From assembly GCA_016712465.1 (NCBI GenBank), contig JADJQZ010000001.1, positions 5,394,001 to 5,458,000 on the forward strand: a DNA stretch of 64,000 bases, read 5' to 3'. Positions 44,274 to 53,556 of this stretch are shown here, in pieces (position 1 is the stretch's first letter; every line of letters starts with the position of its first letter). The translations under genes and the position numbers were made by a program. The DNA is from Candidatus Obscuribacter sp. (GTDB taxonomy: Bacteria > Cyanobacteriota > Vampirovibrionia > Obscuribacterales > Obscuribacteraceae). The notes under the pieces were generated by a model. It searched no databases. It saw nothing but the letters and a program-made list of their open reading frames with translations, and had not been told where the DNA came from.

Positions 44274-45629
44274 CTACTTCGCCCGCACCGGCGTCACCAG
44301 GGAGCGGTTCTGCAATTCTTCATTGCCTTCCCTGGCCACCAGGTCGCCTTCCTTCAAGCCACCAAAGACCTCTACCTGATCGCCCATGATCTGCCCCTTG
44401 CGCACAGAGACCCACTCTACCCGCCCATCGCTCACCTTACACACATAGGTATCGAGAGGCGTGGAGATAACGGCGGAAACCGGCACAAAGAGGGAGTTTT
44501 CACGCCTTCTTGTAGGCCAGTAGACTTTGCAGAACATACCTGGCAAGACTTCGTATTTGGGGTTGAGAAAGTTAAGTTCCACCGGCATGGTTCGCGTAGC
44601 CTTATCGAGGTTGTTGCTGATACGAGCCACCGTGCCCACAAAGCGCCGTCCGGGGAAGGCAGAAATAGTGAACTGTACTTCCGAGCCTACTACCACACCG
44701 GCGGTATCAATTTCCGGCACCGGTGCCACGATACGCAACAAGTCCAATTGCTTGATGCGGCAAATGGGCGGATAGGCGCCGGTGCCGTCCGGTCCGACAA
44801 AACTGCCCACATGCATGCGTCTTTCGGTGACATAGCCGTTGAAAGGGGCGGGAATTTCCAGGTAAGAAGCAAAATCGGAGAAGCTCTCATAACCGCGAAT
44901 TTTGGCAGCCAGTTCTTCCTTCCGCATAGATAGCTCGTGATCTTTGGCATTGACTCGCTTCATCAAGGAATTGACGTCCTGCCGGTCCGCTTCCACAGAC
45001 TGAGCCCATTGCACCACATCGTTGTCGGCGATAACGCCGGGCACAAGCGATGCCGTGTAGACGCGCTGATAGGTAGACTGATCGGCAAGCAAATTAGCCT
45101 GGGATTTCTTGAGGGCAGCCTTCAATTCTTCCAGTTCCGATTCTTCCACTGCCACTGCCGCTTTGGTGGCTGCCACCTGGGCCAGGGCTTCGTTTCTGTC
45201 GGCCAGAAATTCCGGCGCATACATGGTGACCATGAGGTCACCCTTCTTCACCACCGAGCCACGGTCTACATTGATTGACTTAACGAAGCCTTTGATTTTT
45301 GGATAGATAAGGACGTCTTGATAGGCTTCGATTTCGCCCGGCAATTGATCTTCCCGGAAGAGCGTCTTAGCCACTACCGGCACCACGGTTAGATTCGGAC
45401 GCGTGTGCACGGGTAATTCTGCTGCTTCCGGCTTCTTATTGTGATTCAACCAGAGGAAATAAAAAGCACCGCCGGCAATGGCTAGAAAAATCACAACAAA
45501 AATGAGGTTGCCCAGGTTGAAAACTGAGCGGTCGGTCTTGAAGCCCACGTAAGCAGGCATGGAACCGGTGCCTGTCGACCCCATGGCTTCATTATTATCG
45601 GGTTTTTCGTTTTGATCTTCGTTTTCCAT
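44274..45629 (-). CDS. RND efflux periplasmic adaptor (membrane fusion protein)
   Basis: A 451-residue HlyD/AcrA-family adaptor. It has a proline/Asp-rich cytosolic start, one membrane helix (about residues 38-62, LGNLIFVVIFLAIAGGAFYFLWL), then the lipoyl half-motif (VLIYPKIKGFVKSINVDRGSVVKKGDLM), a long helical hairpin (about 130-250), the second lipoyl half (LEIPAPFNGYVTERRMHVGSFV), the beta-barrel and the membrane-proximal domain. It links pump and outer-membrane channel. Last gene of the efflux operon, 17 bases after the pump gene, with GGAT before ATG. Substrate of the system is unknown. Confidence 0.94.
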   Translation of the reverse strand: MENEDQNEKPDNNEAMGSTGTGSMPAYVGFKTDRSVFNLGNLIFVVIFLAIAGGAFYFLWLNHNKKPEAAELPVHTRPNLTVVPVVAKTLFREDQLPGEIEAYQDVLIYPKIKGFVKSINVDRGSVVKKGDLMVTMYAPEFLADRNEALAQVAATKAAVAVEESELEELKAALKKSQANLLADQSTYQRVYTASLVPGVIADNDVVQWAQSVEADRQDVNSLMKRVNAKDHELSMRKEELAAKIRGYESFSDFASYLEIPAPFNGYVTERRMHVGSFVGPDGTGAYPPICRIKQLDLLRIVAPVPEIDTAGVVVGSEVQFTISAFPGRRFVGTVARISNNLDKATRTMPVELNFLNPKYEVLPGMFCKVYWPTRRRENSLFVPVSAVISTPLDTYVCKVSDGRVEWVSVRKGQIMGDQVEVFGGLKEGDLVAREGNEELQNRSLVTPVRAK

Positions 45630-45646
45630 TATTCATCCGTTACCGA

Positions 45647-48600
45647 TTAATAGCCATGATCTTCAGGGTGCAGAGAACCTGAGCCGGTGGGCGCATTTCT
45701 TTGCACCATTGTAAATACCAGAGGAAGCAGGGTGAGAACCGAAAGGGTAGACATGGTCAGACCGCCGATGACGGCGCGGCCTAAGGGGGCGCTCTGACCG
45801 GTGGATATGGCCATGGGTATCATGCCGGCCACCATGGCGATGGAGGTCATGAGAATGGGTCGCATGCGCTGCTGAGCACCGTGTACGGCCGCTTCTTCCG
45901 CCGACATGCCTTCCCGGCGACTGGTCTCGGCGAAGACTACCATCAAAATAGCGTTGGCGATGCCCACGCCGGTGCACATGATGGCCCCCATGAAAGACTG
46001 TACGTTGAGGGTAGTACCGGTGAGGGTGAGCATGGTCAAAACACCGGTCAAAATAGCCGGGGTGGTAGACATCACGATTAATACTACCCTCGGTGCCTGG
46101 AAGTATGCCAAAAGCATGAGAGTGATCACAACTACCGCCAGAAGCAAGCCGGTGATCAAGTGGAAGAAGGTATCCTCAAGAAGCGGCACCTGACCCATTA
46201 CATCGCAGAAGACACCGGCCGGAGTCTTACCGGCGCGCTTCACTGCTTCCTTGACGCTGTCGCCCACCCGCCCCAGGTCATTACCGGAAATATTGGCGGT
46301 TAGAGAGACCATACGCATCATGTTGTAGCGGTCCAGTTCCCCGGCCACGGTGCCGTAATCAACTTTGGCCACGTCGCCTATGAGGGGATGCTGCAAACGG
46401 CGAGTCTTGCTTTCCGGGTACTCTCTATCTACAGCCGGGTCGACTTCAAAATCATGACCGGCCATCTGCTCCGAGCGCAGCGAATTCATAGTGGGAAACT
46501 TCTCGATATCTTCCTTGGAGCGAATCTGATCTTGGGGCACCTGCACCTGCACCTGGTAAGAAAAACCGCTATCTTTGTCGCGCCACAGGCTCAAGTTGAC
46601 GAAGCGGCTGGAGAAGAAGGCCGGCTGCAAAGACATACCGACTTCTTTAGCAGTGACACCGAGCTGACCGGCAAGTTCCCTGTCGATATTGATCTGGCAT
46701 GAGGGATATTCAAGGGGCTGCCCCCATTGCAAATCACGCAGCTTGCTTATCTTTGACATCTCTTCCAGGACACGGTTGGCAAAGAGCTTGTCGTCCACCA
46801 GATCGTGCCCGGTGACCTGTACGGTGATGGGTGTGGGCGAGCCCAGGTTCATAATCTGGCTGACGATATCACCCGGTTCAAAGGAAAAGGTAGTATCGGG
46901 CAGGGCCTTATTGAGCCTGGCGCGTAAGCGGTCTTTGAAATCACCCATCTTGATGTGGGAGCCTTCCTTCAACTGCACATCGAGCACGGCCTGGTGCGGT
47001 CCGCTGGTCCACAAGAAGGCCGAACTAATTGGAAACATAGCCGGCTGCTGGCCGGCATAACCAAGGGTCTTTTCCACATTCTCGGGGCCGGCTTCCAGTT
47101 TGATCTCTTCAATAGCTTTGAGCACACGCTTTTCCAGGGCTTCCACCCGCATGCCGGTGGGAGCCGAAATACGCATGCGAAACTGGCTGCTGCCGGAATC
47201 TGGGAAAAGCTCTTTGCCTATGTTCTCGTAGAGTGAAAAGACCGCCACCCCGGTCACCGCCAGGTAGACGGGAATGATGACGGCACGCATGGGCAGAAGG
47301 AAGCGCACGAAGTGACCGAGGGCATCCTTGAGATGGTCGATGAAATCAGGCTTGCCCGCGTGTTTGTGCTCGTCCTTGAGCAACCAGACAGCCATAATCG
47401 GCACCAGAGTGGAAGCGAGAGTAGTGGAGGCAATCATGGCAAAACCAACGGCCAGGGAAAGCGGAATAAAGAGCTCCCTGGTTATGCCCACCATGAAGAA
47501 GGAAGGCAGGAAGACCGACACCACCGAAAGCATGGCCAGAAGCCTGGGCACCATGGTCTCTACGCAGGCATCGAAAACAGCCCGGGATTTGACGGCGCCG
47601 GCAGCCAGGTGGCTGTGCATGTTCTCGATACAGACCGTCGCTTCGTCCACGAGAATACCGATGGAGAGAGCCAGACCACTGAGGGTCTGTATGTTGAAAG
47701 TCTGCCCGCAAAGCCAGAGCCCGACAATGGCCGAAAGCAGAGAGAGAGGAATAGTCGTAACTACAATCAGGGTACTGCGCAAATCGCGCAGGAAGAGAAG
47801 AATCATCAGTCCGGGCAAAATTGTGCCCAACACGCCTTCATGGAAGACGTCGTTGATAGCCTCGCGCACATACTTGGATTGGTCGAATTCATAGCTTATC
47901 TTCACATCGGGCGGCAATACCGCCTGCATACGGGGTAAAGCGGCATTCAAGGCATCCACCACGGAAACCGTTGAAGCATCGGCGCGCTTCACCGCCGGGA
48001 TATAAACGGTGCGACGACCCTGAAAGAGGGCATAACCGGCCAGGATGTCGGAAGAGTCTTCCACCTTGCCTATGTCTTTGACAAAGATTTGCGGACCATG
48101 ACCGGTGCGAATGGGCATGTAGTCAAGCTGGTGTATGTCAGGCAGATCGGAATTGACGGGCGCAATGCGCAGGTAATCGCCGGTGCGCACGTTACCGGCC
48201 GGAAGCACCTGGTTGCCCGATATGAGAGCCTTCACCACCTCATCGCCAGATATATTGTAGCGCCGCAACTTATCGGCATCGACACTGAGCACGATACTGC
48301 GAATGTTGCCGCCGAAAGGAGGCGGCGCCTCCGCACCGGGTACGGTGGCAAGCATGGGACGTATGCGCACATAGGCCAGGTCTTCCAGGTCTTTCACCGG
48401 CTTGGTATCTGACGACAGCACCAGTTGCCCAACCGGCAAACTGCCGGCATCAAAGCGCAACACAAAGGGGTTCAAGGTGCCGTGGGGCATCAAGCTGGTG
48501 GCCCGGTTGGCCATGGCCACCACCGAAGCCATGGCTGAAGCCATGTCGGTATCAGGCTGGAAGAAGACCTTGATCAAAGCCACGTTTTGAATGGAGCGCG

Positions 48601-48844
48601 ACTCGATATGCTCGATACCCGGCACATAGAGAAAGTAAAGCTCGTAAGTGGAGGTGATATAGCCCTCCATTTGCTCGGGCGACATGCCGCCATAGCCTTG
48701 AATAATGTAGATGGCGGGAATCTTCAAATCGGGGAAGATATCGCGTTTCATGGAGGTAATGGCCATGATGGAAATCAATACCAAACTGAGAACCGCCGCC
48801 ACAATCGTGATCGGTCGTTTCATAGCGGTAGAGATAATCCACAT
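45647..48844 (-). CDS. RND-family efflux pump, inner-membrane transporter
   Basis: A 1065-residue AcrB/CzcA-superfamily proton-driven pump with two halves of six membrane helices and large periplasmic loops. Visible marks include MKRPITIVAAVLSLVLISIMA at the start, the GxxxD-type helix 4 segment LALSIGILVDEATVCIENMHSHL, the FMGAIMCTGVGIANAILMVVFAETSRR segment of helix 10 (quoted in part), and RPILMTSIAMVAGMIPMA. The first of these has Asp in the position needed for proton relay. It is closer to hydrophobe/heavy-metal efflux-like members lacking clear metal-binding Met clusters. ATG follows directly on the stop of the outer-membrane factor gene. Confidence 0.96.
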   Translation of the reverse strand: MWIISTAMKRPITIVAAVLSLVLISIMAITSMKRDIFPDLKIPAIYIIQGYGGMSPEQMEGYITSTYELYFLYVPGIEHIESRSIQNVALIKVFFQPDTDMASAMASVVAMANRATSLMPHGTLNPFVLRFDAGSLPVGQLVLSSDTKPVKDLEDLAYVRIRPMLATVPGAEAPPPFGGNIRSIVLSVDADKLRRYNISGDEVVKALISGNQVLPAGNVRTGDYLRIAPVNSDLPDIHQLDYMPIRTGHGPQIFVKDIGKVEDSSDILAGYALFQGRRTVYIPAVKRADASTVSVVDALNAALPRMQAVLPPDVKISYEFDQSKYVREAINDVFHEGVLGTILPGLMILLFLRDLRSTLIVVTTIPLSLLSAIVGLWLCGQTFNIQTLSGLALSIGILVDEATVCIENMHSHLAAGAVKSRAVFDACVETMVPRLLAMLSVVSVFLPSFFMVGITRELFIPLSLAVGFAMIASTTLASTLVPIMAVWLLKDEHKHAGKPDFIDHLKDALGHFVRFLLPMRAVIIPVYLAVTGVAVFSLYENIGKELFPDSGSSQFRMRISAPTGMRVEALEKRVLKAIEEIKLEAGPENVEKTLGYAGQQPAMFPISSAFLWTSGPHQAVLDVQLKEGSHIKMGDFKDRLRARLNKALPDTTFSFEPGDIVSQIMNLGSPTPITVQVTGHDLVDDKLFANRVLEEMSKISKLRDLQWGQPLEYPSCQINIDRELAGQLGVTAKEVGMSLQPAFFSSRFVNLSLWRDKDSGFSYQVQVQVPQDQIRSKEDIEKFPTMNSLRSEQMAGHDFEVDPAVDREYPESKTRRLQHPLIGDVAKVDYGTVAGELDRYNMMRMVSLTANISGNDLGRVGDSVKEAVKRAGKTPAGVFCDVMGQVPLLEDTFFHLITGLLLAVVVITLMLLAYFQAPRVVLIVMSTTPAILTGVLTMLTLTGTTLNVQSFMGAIMCTGVGIANAILMVVFAETSRREGMSAEEAAVHGAQQRMRPILMTSIAMVAGMIPMAISTGQSAPLGRAVIGGLTMSTLSVLTLLPLVFTMVQRNAPTGSGSLHPEDHGY

Positions 48845-50344
48845 CTACTTCAAATCCTGCTTGCTGTCGCTATTGCCCTGCACAATGTCTACCACCTGCA
48901 TGAAGGGCTTGAGATCGCCCTGCACATAAGTAAGCGCCAGGATAGACCGCCACACATCGATCTGAGCGATGGCGTCTTCCACCTCTGCTTCCGCCAGAGC
49001 CTTTTCAGCCTGGGCGAGAGAGACCATATTGGTGAGTCCGGCGCTGTAGCGCTTCAAAACTTTTATCTCCCGCACGCGAGCGGTTTCCACCAGGGTGGGA
49101 GTTTCGTCGGCCACCTTTCTTGCCTGGGCAAGCAGAATACGGGCCCGGGCGTCTTTCTTTTCTAAGACCTGCATGGCCAGTTCATAGTCGGCCTTAGCCG
49201 CCAGTTCATTGCTGCGAGCCATGTCCTTTTGTGCTTTCAGAGGGAAGTATTCCATCACAGGAAAGCTGTAGGAAACCCCAATCATATAGTTAAAGACCTG
49301 GGGTAAAACACCGGCTGCCACTGGCTTGATGGGGCTGGTGCGATCGCCGCTGCCCCGTCCCCACATGGAAGCGTTGAGCCAGAGGTGTGGGCGATAGGCT
49401 TTGTCGAGCAAGACTTGCTTGGCGCGCCAGCGGTTTACTTCGGCGGTCTTGAAGAGAGCGATGGGATGGGAAGAAAGGTCAAAGGGTCCGGTCTCTTGCA
49501 TGTTGGACGGACTGCGCACCAGGGGATCGGAGACTACATCCAAGTCGGTGGCGGCCACACCCATTTTTTCAGCCAGACCCACCAGCGCCAGACGCGCTTC
49601 CTTTTCTGCTTTGATGAGAGCTATTTTGGTGCGGGACACTTCAAAATCAAAGTCAGCCGCATCGACACCCGGTCTCAGCCCTTCAGCCACAAGGGTCTTG
49701 GCGCGCAAATTGGCCGCTTCCATATGTTCGAGAGCCGCTCTGGTGGCACGAATCACCTGCTTAGCAGCCACTGCCGTCAGGAAGGCATCGGCAGCGTCAA
49801 AAGCTACATCCAGCCTGGTCAAATTTAGATCAGCCCGAGCCGAACGAGCATCGGCATAGGCAAATTTATCATTGGCCCGGCGCAATCCGCCGTCGATGAG
49901 AAGCCAGTTGAAGTTTGCACCCTGCAAGTTATTGACGATTGGTTTGTAACTGACACTGGTGGCAGAGGGACCACTATCCACCGGCACCGTATCAAAGCCG
50001 GAGACATTGTTCATAACTACGCTAGCCACGCGGTTACCGGTCACTCCGGAAGTCTGCACGTCAAAGTTGAGGTTGGGTAAATACTGGGTCTTAGCCAGAG
50101 CCACGTTGGCGATAGAGGCCCGCAATTTAAAATGCTTGTTGTTGATAGCCGGATAGTTCCGCAAGGAAATCTCTACGGCTTCTTTAATGGTGACGGCTCT
50201 GGTCGGTCGAATCGGCTGAAACTGGAATTCCGGCACCACTGTCTCGCGACCGGCAGCCAGCACCGCCGTCCCTGATATTAAGCAGGCGAGCAAATTTGCA
50301 AGTACGAGAGCTTGCATTACGACTGCTCGAATCCGAACTTTCAT
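48845..50344 (-). CDS. TolC-type outer-membrane efflux factor
   Basis: A 499-residue protein with a signal peptide (about residues 5-30, AVVMQALVLANLLACLISGTAVLAAG, quoted in part) and two repeats of the OEP domain: helical hairpins beginning TIKEAVEISLRNYPAINNKHFKLRA and strands such as NFNWLLIDGGLRRANDK and YMIGVSYSFPVMEYFPLKAQKD, which insert in the outer membrane. First gene of the operon, and its stop codon touches the pump start with no spacer. I chose ATG 50344; the frame stays open to a TTG at 50389 that has no ribosome binding site. Confidence 0.92.
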   Translation of the reverse strand: MKVRIRAVVMQALVLANLLACLISGTAVLAAGRETVVPEFQFQPIRPTRAVTIKEAVEISLRNYPAINNKHFKLRASIANVALAKTQYLPNLNFDVQTSGVTGNRVASVVMNNVSGFDTVPVDSGPSATSVSYKPIVNNLQGANFNWLLIDGGLRRANDKFAYADARSARADLNLTRLDVAFDAADAFLTAVAAKQVIRATRAALEHMEAANLRAKTLVAEGLRPGVDAADFDFEVSRTKIALIKAEKEARLALVGLAEKMGVAATDLDVVSDPLVRSPSNMQETGPFDLSSHPIALFKTAEVNRWRAKQVLLDKAYRPHLWLNASMWGRGSGDRTSPIKPVAAGVLPQVFNYMIGVSYSFPVMEYFPLKAQKDMARSNELAAKADYELAMQVLEKKDARARILLAQARKVADETPTLVETARVREIKVLKRYSAGLTNMVSLAQAEKALAEAEVEDAIAQIDVWRSILALTYVQGDLKPFMQVVDIVQGNSDSKQDLK

Positions 50345-50583
50345 GACAAGTATCGCCTGATGGTGCCAGAGAGATAGACGCCTGCGCAATTAAGAGAAAA
50401 CCGGGCCGCAAAGGCCTCGGCAAACTACCGCATAATCGTCTCAAACGTCATATGCACCGCTATTTTACAAGGTTGGAGCAGCCCCCCTTGTGAGCGGATT
50501 CTTATAATACCTCCTGACTTCGCTCCGGCCAGTTACACCACAGAAGTACTATTTGCAATCCTCGCCTGCCTCGCTACAATGCA

Positions 50584-51219
50584 ATGCACGTTGAGGACAG
50601 GCCCATCGCTTTCAAAACAGTACTATCCTGCACACTTAGCCTGTTTGCCTGCCTGACCCTGCAGGCAGCAAAAGCCGATGACGCTGATTTTGGCGAACGC
50701 GCGGACGGACCGCCCATGGACGAAGCGAGAGATAAAGACGGCACCGACAGTGATGACAAGAGAAGCACCGATGCCGGTAGCAAAGATAGCGCCGATGCGA
50801 CAGGCGTTAAGAGCATGGACAATCGCTTTGACGGTTCCGAGTACAACCCCTCCACTTTCCAAGATACTGACTTCCACAAAGAAAGTTATATCGATCTTCT
50901 TTTGAAAAGTAAGCCCAAGAAAAAAGAGAAGAAAATTTCGCAGCCGCCCCCGCTGGATCTTCTCGACTGGCAAAGTGCCGATGACGGTGTTTTCTTATCT
51001 GCCGACGACAAAAAAATGAAAGACAAACACTACGATGAGTTTAAGGCGATTCTGCGCAGCCCACCCATCATGAAACCGGACGACTGGCTACCAGGCGCCC
51101 TCGACCCCATCAACAACGGTGGTTTCACTATCGCCCCCGATAACGGTTCGCCGGTACCCTACAGGCTGAACGGCCACGTCAATATTCAGAGAGGACGCCC
51201 CTGGCTCCACAGCGACTGA
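50584..51219 (+). CDS. Exported hypothetical protein with acidic low-complexity region
   Basis: A 211-residue protein. The first about 32 residues include a signal peptide (FKTVLSCTLSLFACLTLQAAKA). Then comes an Asp/Lys/Ser-rich disordered stretch (about 33-90), a Lys cluster (KPKKKEKK) and an ordered end (FKAILRSPPIMKPDDWLPGALDPI...YRLNGHVNIQRGRPWLH). I do not recognise it. It converges on the TPR gene with a single base between the two stop codons. Confidence 0.65.
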   Translation: MHVEDRPIAFKTVLSCTLSLFACLTLQAAKADDADFGERADGPPMDEARDKDGTDSDDKRSTDAGSKDSADATGVKSMDNRFDGSEYNPSTFQDTDFHKESYIDLLLKSKPKKKEKKISQPPPLDLLDWQSADDGVFLSADDKKMKDKHYDEFKAILRSPPIMKPDDWLPGALDPINNGGFTIAPDNGSPVPYRLNGHVNIQRGRPWLHSD

Positions 51220-51220
51220 G

Positions 51221-52762
51221 CTAGGGCGCCAGACCCCGAGCCTGTTCCGCCGCCACCCGCTGGCGGAGGGCACGCTTCAAGACGACGCCGGCATCCGCTT
51301 CCAGCATTTCAGCACTGAGACCGGGTCCGCTCACTTTACCCAGACTGCGCAACAGCCTGGCATAGTCTTTCAAGGTGCCGGCCATCAGCACACTATTTTC
51401 ACCGGTGGTCAAATACATATCGGTGGCAGCCCAGGAATAAAGTTTCTCCGACTCCGGCAATTTTCCAAGACTATAGGTGAGCAGGGCCAGATAGTTCAAA
51501 CGAATGGCCGTATCTAACTTCTGGGCCGCCAGGGGCAAACTCGGCAAATTCCCGGAAGCAGTAAAACCAAGCCCGGCAGCGCCGCCATCATCGGTAGCTC
51601 GTTCGTCATTTAGAAGGTCAAGCATAGAGCGAGTGCGCTGTACAAGTAAGGCATCATCACCGTATACGCCCTCATAAATCTTCAGTGCCCGGCTAAAAAG
51701 TTGCCTGGCCGCCTCATAATTACCGGCCGACATCTGAATAGCGGCCAGCCCGCAAAGATCCCGAGCAACACTGGGATGTTCGGCACCAAGAGTCTTGATG
51801 TCGATAGCAATCATACGTTCGTAAAAATCGATACGCTGCCGGTTTATCGCTTCCAAGGCGGCCGGATCCGGCGTCGTCTTCAGTCCACGCAAGGGCGGCA
51901 TGACGGAGCGATGCGCACCGTCTTCGGTATCACCACCGGCGCCTGTTTCAGCGCCGCCGGCAAAAGCGGCATCTTCCTTTTCGGCAAGCTTAATCGATAC
52001 GGCGGTAGCAAAATTGGAAGTCGGCACACCGGCTTTCTTAGGCAAACTATCGAGCCGGTCGCGCAAAAGTTCGCCGCGCACCTCGGAAGGCAGATTCTTA
52101 CCCAGTCCGTAGCTCTTCTCCAGAAGGTCGCCATAATCGCTCAAGCAGGCTTCCAACAAATCACCCGTGCTGAGAGTCTTGCAACCAAGAAGCAGGGTTA
52201 TGCAGGAAAAATACAGAGGCTCCGCCTTCTGGAAATTTCCACTCTTGTAGAGGGCACGCGCCAGCCGATGCTTGCACTGAGCCAACTCCAACCCGCCGCT
52301 ACCGGCCGGTGCGTTTTCAGCAATGGCTACGGCTCTTTCATAAACACTGAGAGCCGGCTTGTAATTACCATCAAACTCATAAATGTAACCAAGTTCCAAA
52401 AGCCTCGGCAACAAAAGCGGGCTCTCTTTCCCGTGGGCGCGCTCCAGCGTCTTCAAGCACTGCAAGTAGAGGGGCACCGACTCATCTACAATGTCCTGCT
52501 TGTAAAGAACTGCCGCCAACTTCTCTTGACAGAGAGCCAGATCATCGGCACCACTGGTCTTGTCACGCTTAACATCGCGTAGAGCCTGGCGAAAGCAGCC
52601 TTCCGCCAGAGGGTACTCTTTGGCAACCATGCGCCTGTCGCCTTCCTCCAGCCCGGCTCGCCAGCCGATGCCGGCCGCTTGCGAATGACCGGTCTGCAAG
52701 AACAGAGCCAGGACGCTACTGAAAACAAGGGCCGTATTTGACCGCGGGCGAATATAAGACAC
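51221..52762 (-). CDS. Exported TPR protein, paralogue of the one at 37257
   Basis: A 513-residue protein with a signal peptide (about residues 9-30, ALVFSSVLALFLQTGHSQAAG). TPR units fill about 35-200 and 310-480. The segment DIKTLGAEHPSVARDLCGLA...SRALKIYEGVYGDDALLVQRTRSML (split) aligns with the same region of the protein at 37257..38765, and both share the order signal peptide, TPR block, linker, TPR block. Function likely periplasmic protein binding; specifics unknown. Confidence 0.8.
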   Translation of the reverse strand: MSYIRPRSNTALVFSSVLALFLQTGHSQAAGIGWRAGLEEGDRRMVAKEYPLAEGCFRQALRDVKRDKTSGADDLALCQEKLAAVLYKQDIVDESVPLYLQCLKTLERAHGKESPLLLPRLLELGYIYEFDGNYKPALSVYERAVAIAENAPAGSGGLELAQCKHRLARALYKSGNFQKAEPLYFSCITLLLGCKTLSTGDLLEACLSDYGDLLEKSYGLGKNLPSEVRGELLRDRLDSLPKKAGVPTSNFATAVSIKLAEKEDAAFAGGAETGAGGDTEDGAHRSVMPPLRGLKTTPDPAALEAINRQRIDFYERMIAIDIKTLGAEHPSVARDLCGLAAIQMSAGNYEAARQLFSRALKIYEGVYGDDALLVQRTRSMLDLLNDERATDDGGAAGLGFTASGNLPSLPLAAQKLDTAIRLNYLALLTYSLGKLPESEKLYSWAATDMYLTTGENSVLMAGTLKDYARLLRSLGKVSGPGLSAEMLEADAGVVLKRALRQRVAAEQARGLAP

Positions 52763-52904
52763 GGCTTCTCTTCGGGAAAACCAACTTGGTTTATGTTACT
52801 GCATTTTTCCCGAATCTTAACCGGCTGCTTGCCGGAGCAAGTCCAGATCTAACAAGAACTAGCTAAGGTGTTATTGCCGCACCGTGAGGGGAAATGGAAA
52901 ACCC

Positions 52905-53267
52905 ATGGAAGACTACCGCGAACAAATCATTTTTGAAGATGATGAAAGACGGGCCCTGCAAAACCGGATCGATCCCACAAGAATTGAGCGCTATCACCGT
53001 ATGGTAGCCCTCCTCGCCATTCTGATAGCGGTGGTAGTTCTTCGCCTGGCCGTGAGAAACAGTGTCACCGACTTCAGCATCTATGTGCCGAAAGCTTTCG
53101 AATTGACCATACTGGCTTGCTATCCCTTCATCTTTGCCTTCGTATTTTCGAGCGGACCTCCTAGCCGCTTGAGAAAATGCGGGCTCTTCCTGAGCGTTCC
53201 ACTGGGCTTTTGCATGCTGTCCTACCATATACATATACAAGTCATGCAAGGTCTGCAAATTCGCTGA
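52905..53267 (+). CDS. Small integral membrane protein
   Basis: A 120-residue protein with a charged cytosolic N-terminus (MEDYREQIIFEDDERRALQNR) and three predicted membrane helices (about 35-52, 65-83 and 93-112). No motif is recognisable. The start at ATG 52905 is preferred; an in-frame GTG at 52884 would add seven residues. It may be transcribed with the 64-residue gene that follows after 73 bases. Confidence 0.6.
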   Translation: MEDYREQIIFEDDERRALQNRIDPTRIERYHRMVALLAILIAVVVLRLAVRNSVTDFSIYVPKAFELTILACYPFIFAFVFSSGPPSRLRKCGLFLSVPLGFCMLSYHIHIQVMQGLQIR

Positions 53268-53340
53268 CTCGCCAGACTTTCTTAACCTCATCTTTGCCGA
53301 CCGGTTATTACCATGTGGGCCACTTTGAGGATCAAAGCTT

Positions 53341-53535
53341 ATGGAAACCTTGACTCTGCCCCTGACACTGAAGAAACTGACAGAAATAGAAGTGGAAAAG
53401 GACGGTATTAAAAACACCTACTGGTTCGACCAATACGCACTCGACCAATTGGGCGAAAAACTCATGGAACTGGCCGAGGCAGAGAAAGAGAGTAAAGAAG
53501 AAGCCCTCTATAAAAAGCTCAACTATCCCCTTTAA
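53341..53535 (+). CDS. Small protein (64 residues), unknown function
   Basis: A short soluble protein (METLTLPLTLKKLTEIEVEK...) with a predicted strand-helix pattern and an acidic helix (LGEKLMELAEAEKESKEE). GAGG lies 10 nt before ATG, which supports translation. It converges on the long repeat protein gene with 21 bases between the stop codons. Not recognised. Confidence 0.6.
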   Translation: METLTLPLTLKKLTEIEVEKDGIKNTYWFDQYALDQLGEKLMELAEAEKESKEEALYKKLNYPL

Positions 53536-53556
53536 CTACGGAAGCAAGCCCCTGCT

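Noticed and set aside
45881..48412. Several long open frames on the plus strand within the RND pump
   Set aside because: They lie opposite a well-conserved 1065-residue pump gene with full motifs; composition-driven shadows.
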